Source: CAADGL01 sp964643885 (GTDB taxonomy: Bacteria; Planctomycetota; Phycisphaerae; UBA1845; Fen-1342). Taken from it: a DNA stretch of 27,050 nt. Under the pieces are notes generated by a model that had not been told where the DNA came from, did not search any database, and worked only from the letters and a program-made list of their open reading frames with translations. Shown here piece by piece: positions 1 to 7,429 of the stretch. A program made the translations under genes and the position numbers. Location: contig CAZXUI010000065.1 of NCBI GenBank assembly GCA_964643885.1, positions 1 through 27,050 on the forward strand, read 5' to 3'. Numbering within the stretch: the first letter of the stretch is position 1; the number at the start of each line of letters is the position of its first letter.

Positions 1-42
1 TTGCCAACGTGAATGTCGTGGGTTCAAGTCCCATCACCCGCT
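1..42 (+). tRNA. tRNA-Gly(GCC), 3' part
   Basis: The window opens inside the anticodon loop: bases 1-7 read TTGCCAA, giving anticodon GCC at 3-5. The 3' half of the anticodon stem (CGTGA, 8-12), a 5-base variable loop (13-17), a T-arm with stem GTGGG/CCCAT and loop TTCAAGT (18-34), the acceptor 3' strand CACCCGC (35-41) and discriminator T (42) follow. The acceptor strand implies a 5' strand GCGGGTG, and the T discriminator fits glycine. CCA is not encoded. The D-arm and 5' acceptor strand lie upstream of the window. A short T run (42-46) directly follows. Confidence 0.9.
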
Positions 43-182
43 TTTTGGTTTTCAGCACCCGTTTCGGACTGGGCTCAGCCCGGCCGGGGTCGGGGTGAAG
101 ACAACATAGGCGTTCGCTGGAATCCGTCCGCTCAGGCTCGGACGTGGGGCGTGCGTCGCGTACTCTCTCGGGATTGACGAGG

Positions 183-219
183 GTCGGTCGGCGGATGAGA
201 TGCCTGACCGGCTTTTTTT
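183..219 (+). terminator. Rho-independent terminator candidate
   Basis: Bases 183-191 pair with 204-212 as a 9-bp stem with two G-T wobbles around a 12-base loop. Seven T residues (213-219) follow directly. This is the classic intrinsic terminator form. It would end transcription coming from the tRNA side and isolate tig from it. Confidence 0.55.
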
Positions 220-372
220 ATGCGCTCGCAGTGAAGGGGCGGTGCACGCGGCGAGTTGTGAGTGATCGCGGCCGCGGGCGAGCGGCAGTGCTGACACAGC
301 AGTGGCACCCGGAAAAGCTGCCAGCAGTGGCTGTTCCCCGTTCCCCTGCGGCGGCGATCGACGGTGAGTTAT

Positions 373-387
373 TTCACGCCGCGTGAA
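373..387. promoter_or_regulatory. Perfect palindrome upstream of tig
   Basis: TTCACG-CCG-CGTGAA is a perfect inverted repeat with 6-bp arms, ending 91 bases before the tig start codon. Its size and symmetry fit a dimeric repressor site. No regulator can be named, and chance occurrence in GC-rich DNA is possible. Confidence 0.3.
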
Positions 388-478
388 CTGCGGCGCGGTC
401 AGGTTGGCGCGGCAGAATACGGCAGGGGGCGGGAGCCGGGTCTAAAGCGCAAAGTGGCGAAGTGGAGGATTGCAGACG

Positions 479-2158
479 ATGGCGAAGAAAAAGACGGCCG
501 AAGACGCGCGAGAAGAACTTGAGGCGACCGGTGCCGAGGCGGAAGAAACCGGCGCGGAGGGCGCCGACGCGGCGGATGGTGAATCCGGCGGCGAAGGGCC
601 GGAGGACATCAAGGAAAAGCTCAAGCAGGTCATCGCCGTGAAGAACGCGGAGGCGGGCGTGCTGCGGCGGGCGCTGACGATCACGGTGCCGGCCGACAGC
701 CTGCGGGCGGAGTTCGACAAGGAGTTCGACGAGCTGGAGAACGATGCGATCGTGCCGGGCTTCCGCAAAGGCCGCGCCCCGCGCAGGCTGATCGAGAAAC
801 GCTTCGGCCGGGACGTGGGCAGCCAGGTGCAGACGCGACTGGTGTCGAACGCCTATCTCGCGGCGATCGAGAAGGAAGACCTGAAGGTGCTGGGCGATCC
901 GCTGGTGTGGGTACGTCCTAAGGGCGGCAAGGATGAGGATAGCGAGCGCCTGCTGGGTATGGACAAGGCGATCGAGCACATCGAACTGCCGCAGGAAGGG
1001 GACTTTTCGTTTCGCTGCGAAGTGGAGCTGCGGCCTGAGATCAAGCTGCCGGCGCTGGAGGGCATTCCGGTCGAAAAGCCGATGGTGAAGATCGACGACG
1101 ACGACGTCGAGGAGCAGATCAACCGCATCCGTGCGCGGCGGGGCAGCCTGGCGCCGGTGGACGAGGGCGAGAAGATCGAGGAAGACGATCTGACGATCTG
1201 CGACATCAAGGTGTCGGTGGATGGTAGTGAGATCAAATCGCTGGAGAACCAGCCGGTAGCGGTTCGGGCGCAGGTCGTCGAGGGCGCGGTGCTGTCGGAA
1301 CTGGGGGATGCACTTGAAGGCAAGAAGGCGGGCGCCACGGTGACGGCAACGGGTGAACTGCCGCAGGACTACGAAGTGGAGGAGCTGCGCGGGAAGTCGG
1401 CGACATTTGAGTTCAAGATCAACGAGGTCAAGCGACTGTCGCTGCCTCCATTGGACGCGAACTTCCTGGCGTCGCAGGGCTTCGACAGCGAAGACGAATT
1501 CCGGGCGTTCGTGCGCGACAACATGGACCGGCAGCTCGACGGCGAAATCCGCCGGGGCATGCTGAACCAGATTCGCAGTTACCTGCTCGACAATATTCCG
1601 ATGGAGCTACCCGAAGGTCTGTCGTCGCGTCAGGCAGAGCGCACGGCGCTGCGGCGGATGATCGATCTTCAACGGCAGGGCGTTCCGATCGAGGAGATCA
1701 ACAAGCACGTGGACGAGCTGCGCACCGGCGCACGGGAGCAGGCGATCTCCGATCTGAAGCTGTTCTTCATCATGGAGCAGATTGCGGAGCAGTTTGAGGT
1801 GAACGTCTCGGAGGAGGAGATCAACGATCAGATCGGCGCGATGGCACGGATGTATAACCGGCGCTTCGACCGGGTGCGCGACGATCTGATGAAGAATGAC
1901 GGCCTGACGACGCTATACCTTGAGATACGCGACGAGAAGTGTCTGAGCCGGCTGCTGGAGACGGCAAAAATTACCGAAGTGAGCGCGCCGGCGAAGCAGG
2001 AAGCAAAAAAGGCTGGCGGTAAGAAGAAGTCGGCCACCAAGTCCGAGTCGGAACCGGCAGAGTCTGCCGAATCGGCCGAGAAGGCAGACGAGGCGGATGC
2101 GGGGGCGGCGCCGAAGAAGAAGACCGCGAAAAAGGCTTCGCGGAAGAAGGCGGATTGA
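479..2158 (+). CDS. tig: Trigger factor, extended at both ends
   Basis: Ribosome-associated chaperone that binds nascent chains at the exit tunnel; the family also carries a peptidyl-prolyl isomerase domain. The ribosome-binding signature GFRKGRAPR lies near residue 94, whereas the family norm is around 45. The N-terminus therefore carries about 50 extra residues, rich in Glu and Ala. The middle region matches the FKBP-type domain poorly in its core but keeps its end (EELRGKSATFEFKINEVK) and runs into the helical C-terminal chaperone domain. The last 55 or so residues are Lys/Ala/Glu-rich and look disordered. The total is 559 aa, against roughly 430-450 aa typically. I start at ATG 479 because GGAGG at 464-468 is spaced 10 bases before it; the in-frame TTG at 470 lies only 1 base after that site. 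clpP1 follows, a common bacterial neighbour. Confidence 0.93.
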   Translation: MAKKKTAEDAREELEATGAEAEETGAEGADAADGESGGEGPEDIKEKLKQVIAVKNAEAGVLRRALTITVPADSLRAEFDKEFDELENDAIVPGFRKGRAPRRLIEKRFGRDVGSQVQTRLVSNAYLAAIEKEDLKVLGDPLVWVRPKGGKDEDSERLLGMDKAIEHIELPQEGDFSFRCEVELRPEIKLPALEGIPVEKPMVKIDDDDVEEQINRIRARRGSLAPVDEGEKIEEDDLTICDIKVSVDGSEIKSLENQPVAVRAQVVEGAVLSELGDALEGKKAGATVTATGELPQDYEVEELRGKSATFEFKINEVKRLSLPPLDANFLASQGFDSEDEFRAFVRDNMDRQLDGEIRRGMLNQIRSYLLDNIPMELPEGLSSRQAERTALRRMIDLQRQGVPIEEINKHVDELRTGAREQAISDLKLFFIMEQIAEQFEVNVSEEEINDQIGAMARMYNRRFDRVRDDLMKNDGLTTLYLEIRDEKCLSRLLETAKITEVSAPAKQEAKKAGGKKKSATKSESEPAESAESAEKADEADAGAAPKKKTAKKASRKKAD

Positions 2159-2246
2159 TAAGGCGGCGCCGGCCGAGGGACGATGTAAAGCGGCGGAATG
2201 GCCGGGATGCGGCCGAATTCTTATGCCGCGCCTAGGATTTTCCCGA

Positions 2247-2271
2247 CCCGCCGGCTAAGGCAGCCGGCGGG
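2247..2271 (+). promoter_or_regulatory. Perfect 10-bp hairpin in clpP1 leader
   Basis: CCCGCCGGCT (2247-2256) and AGCCGGCGGG (2262-2271) form a perfect stem with a 5-base loop, ending 7 bases before the clpP1 ribosome binding site (GAAAGGA, 2278-2284). There is no T run, so it is not a classical terminator. It could be a processing or mRNA-stability element, or a weak attenuator between tig and clpP1. Confidence 0.45.
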
Positions 2272-2291
2272 GCGAACGAAAGGACGCATGA

Positions 2292-2987
2292 ATGGATCAA
2301 CGCCACTTTCTCCATGGCGGTATCGGCGAGCCGGGCCGGGTTGGGGACAGCCCGGCTCTGATGCACAACGCCGCGATGGGCAGCTATGCCCAGGCCGGCG
2401 CACCGCAGCGCTACCGGGAGATGTCTATCGAGGACATGCTCCTGGAAAACCGGATCATCTTTCTGGCCGGACCGATCAACGAGCGGACGGCCAGCCTGGT
2501 CATCATGCGGCTTCTGTATCTTCAGAGCGTCAAGAAGGACCAGGACATTCATCTGTACATCAACTGTCCGGGCGGGCTGGTGGATCAGACGCTCGCCATC
2601 TACGACACGATGCGTTTTCTGACCTGCGATATCGCGACGTACTCGATCGGCCAGGCCGCCAGCGGCGGGGCGGTCATTCTGACGGCGGGCACCAAGGGTA
2701 AGCGATATGCCCTGCCGAACAGCAAGATCATGCTGCACCAGCCCTGGGGCGGCATCACGGGCCAGGCGGAGGACATCCGCATCCAGGCCGAGGAGATTCT
2801 TCGGGACAAGCGGACGCTGAACGAGATTCTCGCAAAGCACACCGGGCGCAAAATCGAAGAGATCGAACAGGAGACGGAGCGAGACCGGTTTCTGACGCCG
2901 AAGGAAGCGGTGGCGTGGGGACTGGTGGACGAAATCCTGGAGAGCCCGGAGGGCAAGGATAAGGACGCGAACAAGAAGAAGGAGTAG
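2292..2987 (+). CDS. clpP: ATP-dependent Clp protease proteolytic subunit (first copy)
   Basis: Serine peptidase subunit that forms the degradation chamber serving ClpX or ClpA/C. At 231 aa it contains the full ClpP fold: LENRIIFLAGPI near 51-62, YINCPGGLVD near 89-98, catalytic Ser124 in GQAASGGA, His149 in MLHQPWGG and Asp198 in ERDRFL. The Ser-Gly-Gly context replaces the usual Ser-Met-Gly. The first 45 residues form an unusually long N-terminal part (propeptide-like, Gly/Ala-rich). ATG 2292 is preceded by AAGGA at a good distance; an inner ATG in the GAPQRYREM segment could give a shorter form. It lies 133 bp after tig and about 100 bp before the second copy. No clpX follows. Confidence 0.95.
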   Translation: MDQRHFLHGGIGEPGRVGDSPALMHNAAMGSYAQAGAPQRYREMSIEDMLLENRIIFLAGPINERTASLVIMRLLYLQSVKKDQDIHLYINCPGGLVDQTLAIYDTMRFLTCDIATYSIGQAASGGAVILTAGTKGKRYALPNSKIMLHQPWGGITGQAEDIRIQAEEILRDKRTLNEILAKHTGRKIEEIEQETERDRFLTPKEAVAWGLVDEILESPEGKDKDANKKKE

Positions 2988-3032
2988 CGCGGCGGTATCC
3001 CGTTAGCCTGTACGCCGGCGTGGTTGCAAATC

Positions 3033-3043
3033 GTTTGACAAAC
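3033..3043 (+). promoter_or_regulatory. TTGACA box within a small palindrome before clpP2
   Basis: TTGACA (3035-3040) is a perfect -35 hexamer and sits inside the palindrome GTTTG-A-CAAAC (3033-3043), about 50 bases before the clpP2 start. No good -10 hexamer lies 16-18 bases downstream, so promoter activity is uncertain. An independent promoter or operator for clpP2 is the simplest reading. Confidence 0.25.
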
Positions 3044-3089
3044 CTGTCGTCCGAATCCGGGCGGCTGACAATTGGCGGAGATATCGCCG

Positions 3090-3719
3090 ATGAGTAGTTC
3101 GCAGTTGATTCCCTTCGTGATTGAGAAAACCGGCCGCGGCGAGCGGGCCTACGACATTTACTCGCGGCTTCTGAAGGACCGCGTGGTGTTTCTGGGCGGG
3201 CCGGTGGACGATGACAGCGCGAACGTGATCGTCGCGCAGATGCTGTTTCTCTCGAATGAGGACCCGCATTCCGACGTTCACTTCTACGTCAACTCGCCGG
3301 GCGGCAGCGTGTCGGCGGGGCTGGCGATTTACGACACCATGCAGTTTCTGCGGTGCGACGTGGCGACGTACTGCGTGGGCATGTCGGCCAGCATGGGGGC
3401 GATCCTCCTGTGCGGCGGGACCAAGGGCAAGCGATATGCGCTGCCGAATGCACGCGTGCTCTTGCATCAGCCCCTGATTGGTGGTGTGATGCAGGGCGCG
3501 GCGACCGATCTGTCGATCGAGGCGAAGGAAATTCTGCGGCTCCGGGAAGTGCTGTACGGCATTATCGCGAAACACAGCGGACAGAACGCCGAGAAGATCA
3601 AGAAGGATTGCGATCGGAACCTATGGCTGGCCCCATCCGAAGCCCTGGAGTATGGCCTGGTCGACAAGATTCTGGAGCGACAGCCCGATCTGCCGCCGCG
3701 GCCGGTTTCCAACGACTGA
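3090..3719 (+). CDS. clpP: ATP-dependent Clp protease proteolytic subunit (second copy)
   Basis: A second, clearly different ClpP of 209 aa. Catalytic residues are Ser101 in GMSASMGA, His126 in LLHQPLIGG and Asp175 in DCDRNLW; the oxyanion-region motif YVNSPGGSV spans 66-74. It keeps the standard SMG context that the first copy lacks. ATG 3090 is chosen because GGAGA (3077-3081) is spaced 8 bases upstream; the in-frame TTG at 3072 has no ribosome binding site. The two copies differ along most of their length outside the motifs, so this is an old paralogue pair and not a recent duplication. They could form a mixed ring of two heptamers, as described for other bacteria with two ClpP proteins. 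Confidence 0.94.
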   Translation: MSSSQLIPFVIEKTGRGERAYDIYSRLLKDRVVFLGGPVDDDSANVIVAQMLFLSNEDPHSDVHFYVNSPGGSVSAGLAIYDTMQFLRCDVATYCVGMSASMGAILLCGGTKGKRYALPNARVLLHQPLIGGVMQGAATDLSIEAKEILRLREVLYGIIAKHSGQNAEKIKKDCDRNLWLAPSEALEYGLVDKILERQPDLPPRPVSND

Positions 3720-3739
3720 TCGCGACAAGAAACGAAATC

Positions 3740-4423
3740 GTGAACGCCGGATTGCGCCTTGGGCGGAGTCCGGCGATTTTCTTTTGCTGCGCCGCCCTGG
3801 CGGGGGCTTTGTTGGCGCTATCCGGTTGCGAGGTCGCCAATCTCGAGGAGAGCCGGCGGCTGACGCGCATCTCGGAACTCGAGGACGAGAACGCGCGGCT
3901 GAAGCGGGAGATCGTGGAGCGCGAACAGCAGCATCGTGATCTGGCGACAACCATCCAGAACCTGCGGAAGTTCGGCCCGGACCGGCCGCTCGAAGACATT
4001 GTGCGGGTGGATCGCATCGAGATTGAGGGGCTGTCGGGCGGCTACGACGATGACCGGGACGGGGTGGACGACGGGGTGGCCGTGTATCTGCGGCTGTACG
4101 ACCAGTTCGGGGGCACGATGCGGGCGTCGGGCATGGCGCGGGTGAAGGTTTTTGATCCCGCGAATGCCGAAGCGGACAACGTGATTGCCGAGCGGTCGTG
4201 GTCGGTCAAGGAGCTGGAAGAGGAGTGGATGGGCCGCTGGTTGACGTCGCATTACGCATTGCGGGTCCCCTGGCCGGAGGGGCGCCGCGCTGCCGACCAC
4301 AACGAGCTGACGGTGCTGGCTTCGTTTACGGATCTTCTTACGGGGCGGACGTTTACGGAGCAAGAGCCGGTGAAGGTGTCGATTTCGACGACGGGACCGA
4401 CAGGCGACGCAACGGTCGACTGA
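3740..4423 (+). CDS. Small coiled-coil lipoprotein, function unknown
   Basis: The GTG at 3740 gives a 227-aa protein with a lipoprotein signal: a hydrophobic stretch at 11-28 and lipobox LSGC with the acylated Cys30. A charged helix follows (about 35-75, repeated Glu/Arg/Leu, coiled coil). Residues 85-215 look like a beta-rich domain with an acidic DDDRDGVDDG segment at 103-112 that could bind a metal ion. No family is recognised. It starts 20 bp after clpP2 and is probably co-transcribed with it. The ribosome binding site is weak (AAGAAACG). The lipobox supports this start over the longer open frame, which runs through clpP2 in another frame. Confidence 0.75.
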   Translation: MNAGLRLGRSPAIFFCCAALAGALLALSGCEVANLEESRRLTRISELEDENARLKREIVEREQQHRDLATTIQNLRKFGPDRPLEDIVRVDRIEIEGLSGGYDDDRDGVDDGVAVYLRLYDQFGGTMRASGMARVKVFDPANAEADNVIAERSWSVKELEEEWMGRWLTSHYALRVPWPEGRRAADHNELTVLASFTDLLTGRTFTEQEPVKVSISTTGPTGDATVD

Positions 4424-4499
4424 GCGATCGGGTTCGGTCGCCGCAGCAGCACTGAAAACCCGACTTTCGCAGCAGTTTCAACTCAAATTCGCGGTCGGT

Positions 4500-4537
4500 C
4501 TGCCTACCATTGCCGGGCAAAAAACGGCAACGGGCAG
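4500..4537. terminator. Stem-loop after the clpP-lipoprotein block
   Basis: TTGCCG (4510-4515) pairs with CGGCAA (4525-4530), and the outer arms CTGCC (4500-4504) and GGCAG (4533-4537) extend the stem across an internal loop. The hairpin loop contains six A residues. No T run follows on the + strand, so termination is only a guess. Confidence 0.3.
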
Positions 4538-4601
4538 GGTATCCAAACAGCCGGGATTCGTCCGATAAAGGTAGCGAAGCGGTTGCAAGCGTATGGCAGG
4601 C

Positions 4602-4618
4602 CACGCCTTAAAGGCGTG
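4602..4618. repeat. REP-like palindrome
   Basis: CACGCCTT-A-AAGGCGTG is a perfect inverted repeat with 8-bp arms in a GGC...GCC setting. It resembles short dispersed intergenic palindromes common in GC-rich genomes. A similar but different element is at 20794-20810. Confidence 0.4.
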
Positions 4619-4797
4619 CCGTCCTCCAGAGGGCGACGCGCTTGCCGCGAGGACAAGGCTCCAGAGCAACGGGGCCAACGGAACGGACGAGGTTGGCCGC
4701 GGGCGCGGCGGCGGGAGACAGGCCGCCGCTCGCGCTGATTTGCATTACCGGCAAAGGGCTCGTGCATTCGCGAGCGATGCGTCTGAAGGGAATATCC

Positions 4798-7284
4798 GTG
4801 ACAGCAAGCAGCGATGCCACGCGGTACCAGGCGAAGGGTGTACGACTGATCGCCCACCAGGGCACGCCGCGTCACAGCGTCCGGGAGTTGAACCAGGTCG
4901 TGTCAATCATCGGCTCGGGCGAGTCGTGCGACGTGATCCTTTCGTCCAAGCGGGTGGCGGAATCGCACGCGGCGATCGTGCTGCTGGGCAGTGCGGCCTA
5001 CCTTTGCGATCTGGACGGAACGGGCGGGACGCAACTGAACGGCAAGCGTGTTCGCTGGGCGCGGATGGAAGGCACCGATGCCGTTGCGATCGGGCCATTC
5101 ACTTTCGTGGCGGAGGTGGAAAGTGCGCCTGAGTACGCGGTGATGGAAGAGCCGATCTTCGCGGTGACGGGTCCGGCCGACGTGGGGACGATCAACAGCA
5201 TCGATCCGATACTGGTGGTCGGCCGCGACGCGACGTGCGACGTGGTGATATCCCACGAGTCTGTGGCGCCGCGGCACTGCCTGGTCGTGTGGACGCGTCA
5301 AGGGCCGGTGGTGCGGGCGCTTTCGGGGCGACAGGCGACGCGGCTGAACGGTCGTCCGATTCAGTTCGGGTACATCAACAATGGCGACAGCATCGGCGCG
5401 GGGGCGTACGAGCTGAGGTTCGAGGCGGGCGTCGGCGTCGCGACGACGCGCAAGTCGGCGCCGAGCGAGGGCCTGAAATATCCCTCGGGCGTTCGGATTC
5501 GGTCGGGCTCAAGCGCGCCGCCGCCATTGATTGCGGGCTCACTTCCGGAACCGATCTTCGCCATCGAGCAACTCTGGGCGGACGAGATCGAGAAGGGGGT
5601 GAGAGACAGCGGATCGAACGGCCGGCAGCGCGCGACCGAGCCGCACGAGGCGCTCCGCGAAGGAAACGCTGAGGCGGCCGGGATGGATTCGGAGGAGCGG
5701 GAAGACCGTGCCTCGGCGGCGACGTCGGTCGGACTGGAAGAGCGGCTGGAGGCCAAGTCTGAGGCACTGCGACACCGCGTGGCGGCGGCGCAGTCGGCAC
5801 TCGACGAGCGGGCGCGGCGATATCGCGAGAAGATCCAGGAAGAGCGGCAGCGGCTGGATGTGAAGAAGGCCGAGATTCAGCGGCAGGCGGAAGCGCTGAT
5901 GGCGATGGCGCGCCAAAAGCGGGCGCAAAACGGCGATGCCAGCCCGGAGGCATCGAATGCGCCGGTCTCGGCGTCGAACGACGACTGGGATGATGATGCG
6001 ACGTCCGCGGAATCGGACGTGATCGAACTGTGCCCCGGGCCGTCGCAGATCGAAGACCTGCTGAGCGGATCGATCGACCTGTCGGACCTGACGGAATTCA
6101 ACGCGCGGGAGACGGAGCGGTATCTCGATCACTCGCTGAAGGGCCTGGACGACGCGTCGCTCCAGTCGCTGGAGGAGCGGGTGTCGGAGCTGCTCGGCAT
6201 GGCCCGAACCGAGCGGAAGGAGATCGAGCGGGGCGAGGCGATGGTGGAGACGCTGCGATTCGAGACCGAACGGCAACGGACGATTCTCACGCGCCGCCAG
6301 GAGAAGCTCGCGGTTCGGGAGGCGTCGCTGGAGGAGCGATTCCGGGCCTATGGCCAGGCGCGGGAACGGATCCGGCGGGAGCGCGCGACGCTGGTCGCCC
6401 GATTGCGGCAGATGGATGCGGACGATGCGACGATCCGGAGCCGCGTGGCCGAGGGCGAGCGCCTGCATCAGGAACTGGTCAAGGAAGCGGAGCAGATCGA
6501 CCTGGTGCAGGAGCGGCTGGAAACGCGCGAGCGGGAACTGCTGCACAAGCTTGAGCTCGAGCGTCAGCGACTTCAGCTTCGCCAGCACGATCTTCAGCGG
6601 AAGGTGGCCCAACTCGCCAAGGCGGCACGGGAGAAGCGGCTGGCCATTGAGAAGGAAGTGACCGAGCAACAGGCGGAGCTGGAGGCGCGGGAGGCGGAAC
6701 TGCGGGCGCGGCGGCTGGAGATCGAAGAGGCGGCGCGGGGCGAACTGGCCCGGACGGCGACGGAGCTTGAACACGTGCTGAACGTTCGGTTGTCGGATAT
6801 CGAGTCGGACCTGATTGCGCGACGAGCGGAGCTTGACTCGAATCTGCGGGAGCTGTCCGGCGGGCCCGCGGTTTCGCAGCCGCGCGGCGGGAAGCGCCGC
6901 GTGGATGGCCCGCTGCGAAGCATCGCGACGGAGCTGGCGGCGTTTTCGCGTGCACGCGACGCGGCGGGAGATTCGCAGGGGCAGCTCGATGCGTTGCAGC
7001 TGGAGATCGAGGCGTTCAGCCGTTCGGCGATGGAAGAGGCCACTGAGCCTGCGCCGGCCTCGACGGAGGCGCGCCGAAGGACGCGCAGGCTGTCGGAGGC
7101 GCTGGAGGCAGGCGTGGATGCGTTTGAAGGGGGAATTCGCGATGGCGGCACGGCCCAGGTGAATGGCGCGGGGACGAACGGCGGTCCGGCAACGGACACG
7201 GATGTCGCGGTGGCGCCGCCGGCGGCATCGGCGATTCTGGAAAGCGCCGCAAGCGGCCACGAGCACATGGACAGCACCGACTGA
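4798..7284 (+). CDS. Double-FHA domain protein with long coiled coil
   Basis: FHA domains bind phosphothreonine peptides. Two are visible: FHA1 about 14-108 (IIGSGESCDVIL, SHAAI, LNGK) and FHA2 about 118-210 (LVVGRDATCDVVI, RHCLV, LNGR). FHA2 keeps the phosphate-binding Arg (143) and Asn (184), while FHA1 has Ser40 in place of the Arg. Both have Ala at the usual Ser of the SRxH motif. A linker leads to a short coiled coil (313-375), an acidic segment (396-432) and a long coiled coil (about 440-690), then a low-complexity Ala/Gly tail. No membrane segment or signal peptide is seen, so it is probably cytoplasmic. GTG 4798 is chosen because AAGGGA (4786-4791) is spaced 6 bases upstream, giving 828 aa; ATG 4777 is an alternative. 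Residues 323-353 match a stretch of the next gene product (19 of 31 identical). The two genes are 145 bp apart, on the same strand. Confidence 0.85.
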   Translation: MTASSDATRYQAKGVRLIAHQGTPRHSVRELNQVVSIIGSGESCDVILSSKRVAESHAAIVLLGSAAYLCDLDGTGGTQLNGKRVRWARMEGTDAVAIGPFTFVAEVESAPEYAVMEEPIFAVTGPADVGTINSIDPILVVGRDATCDVVISHESVAPRHCLVVWTRQGPVVRALSGRQATRLNGRPIQFGYINNGDSIGAGAYELRFEAGVGVATTRKSAPSEGLKYPSGVRIRSGSSAPPPLIAGSLPEPIFAIEQLWADEIEKGVRDSGSNGRQRATEPHEALREGNAEAAGMDSEEREDRASAATSVGLEERLEAKSEALRHRVAAAQSALDERARRYREKIQEERQRLDVKKAEIQRQAEALMAMARQKRAQNGDASPEASNAPVSASNDDWDDDATSAESDVIELCPGPSQIEDLLSGSIDLSDLTEFNARETERYLDHSLKGLDDASLQSLEERVSELLGMARTERKEIERGEAMVETLRFETERQRTILTRRQEKLAVREASLEERFRAYGQARERIRRERATLVARLRQMDADDATIRSRVAEGERLHQELVKEAEQIDLVQERLETRERELLHKLELERQRLQLRQHDLQRKVAQLAKAAREKRLAIEKEVTEQQAELEAREAELRARRLEIEEAARGELARTATELEHVLNVRLSDIESDLIARRAELDSNLRELSGGPAVSQPRGGKRRVDGPLRSIATELAAFSRARDAAGDSQGQLDALQLEIEAFSRSAMEEATEPAPASTEARRRTRRLSEALEAGVDAFEGGIRDGGTAQVNGAGTNGGPATDTDVAVAPPAASAILESAASGHEHMDSTD

Positions 7285-7363
7285 GCGTCTGACATCGTCG
7301 CGCGGCGGGGCACATGCCGGACGGCGCCAGCGCGGGTCAGGCAAACAGGCGTGATGGCGGGGA

Positions 7364-7375
7364 CCGCGATCGCGG
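7364..7375. promoter_or_regulatory. 12-bp palindrome before the giant gene
   Basis: CCGCGATCGCGG is a perfect 12-bp palindrome in the 145-bp gap between the FHA gene and the giant gene, 54 bases before ATG 7430. It could be an operator, but such GC-rich palindromes also occur by chance. Confidence 0.2.
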
Positions 7376-7429
7376 GGATGCGAGCCGCGATTGCACGGGG
7401 CATTTGAACGAAGGGCGGAGCTCATCGAC

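Larger units (their letters stand above)
43..478. other. Intergenic region between tRNA-Gly and tig
   Basis: No convincing gene lies here; the open frames lack a ribosome binding site and recognisable protein content. It holds a 6-bp hairpin (CGTCCG/CGGACG, 125-144), a terminator-like hairpin with a T run (183-219) and a perfect palindrome (373-387) upstream of tig. I see no promoter with both consensus boxes for tig. A small RNA between 60 and 219 is possible but unsupported. Confidence 0.5.
4424..4797. other. Intergenic region before the FHA gene
   Basis: No supported gene. It contains a two-part stem-loop (4500-4537) and a REP-like palindrome (4602-4618). The open frame of the next gene extends upstream into this region, but without a ribosome binding site or protein-like content. 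Confidence 0.5.

Noticed and set aside
3353..3739. Upstream extension of the lipoprotein gene
   Set aside because: It reads through clpP2 in another frame. The GTG at 3740 gives a proper lipoprotein signal with LSGC.
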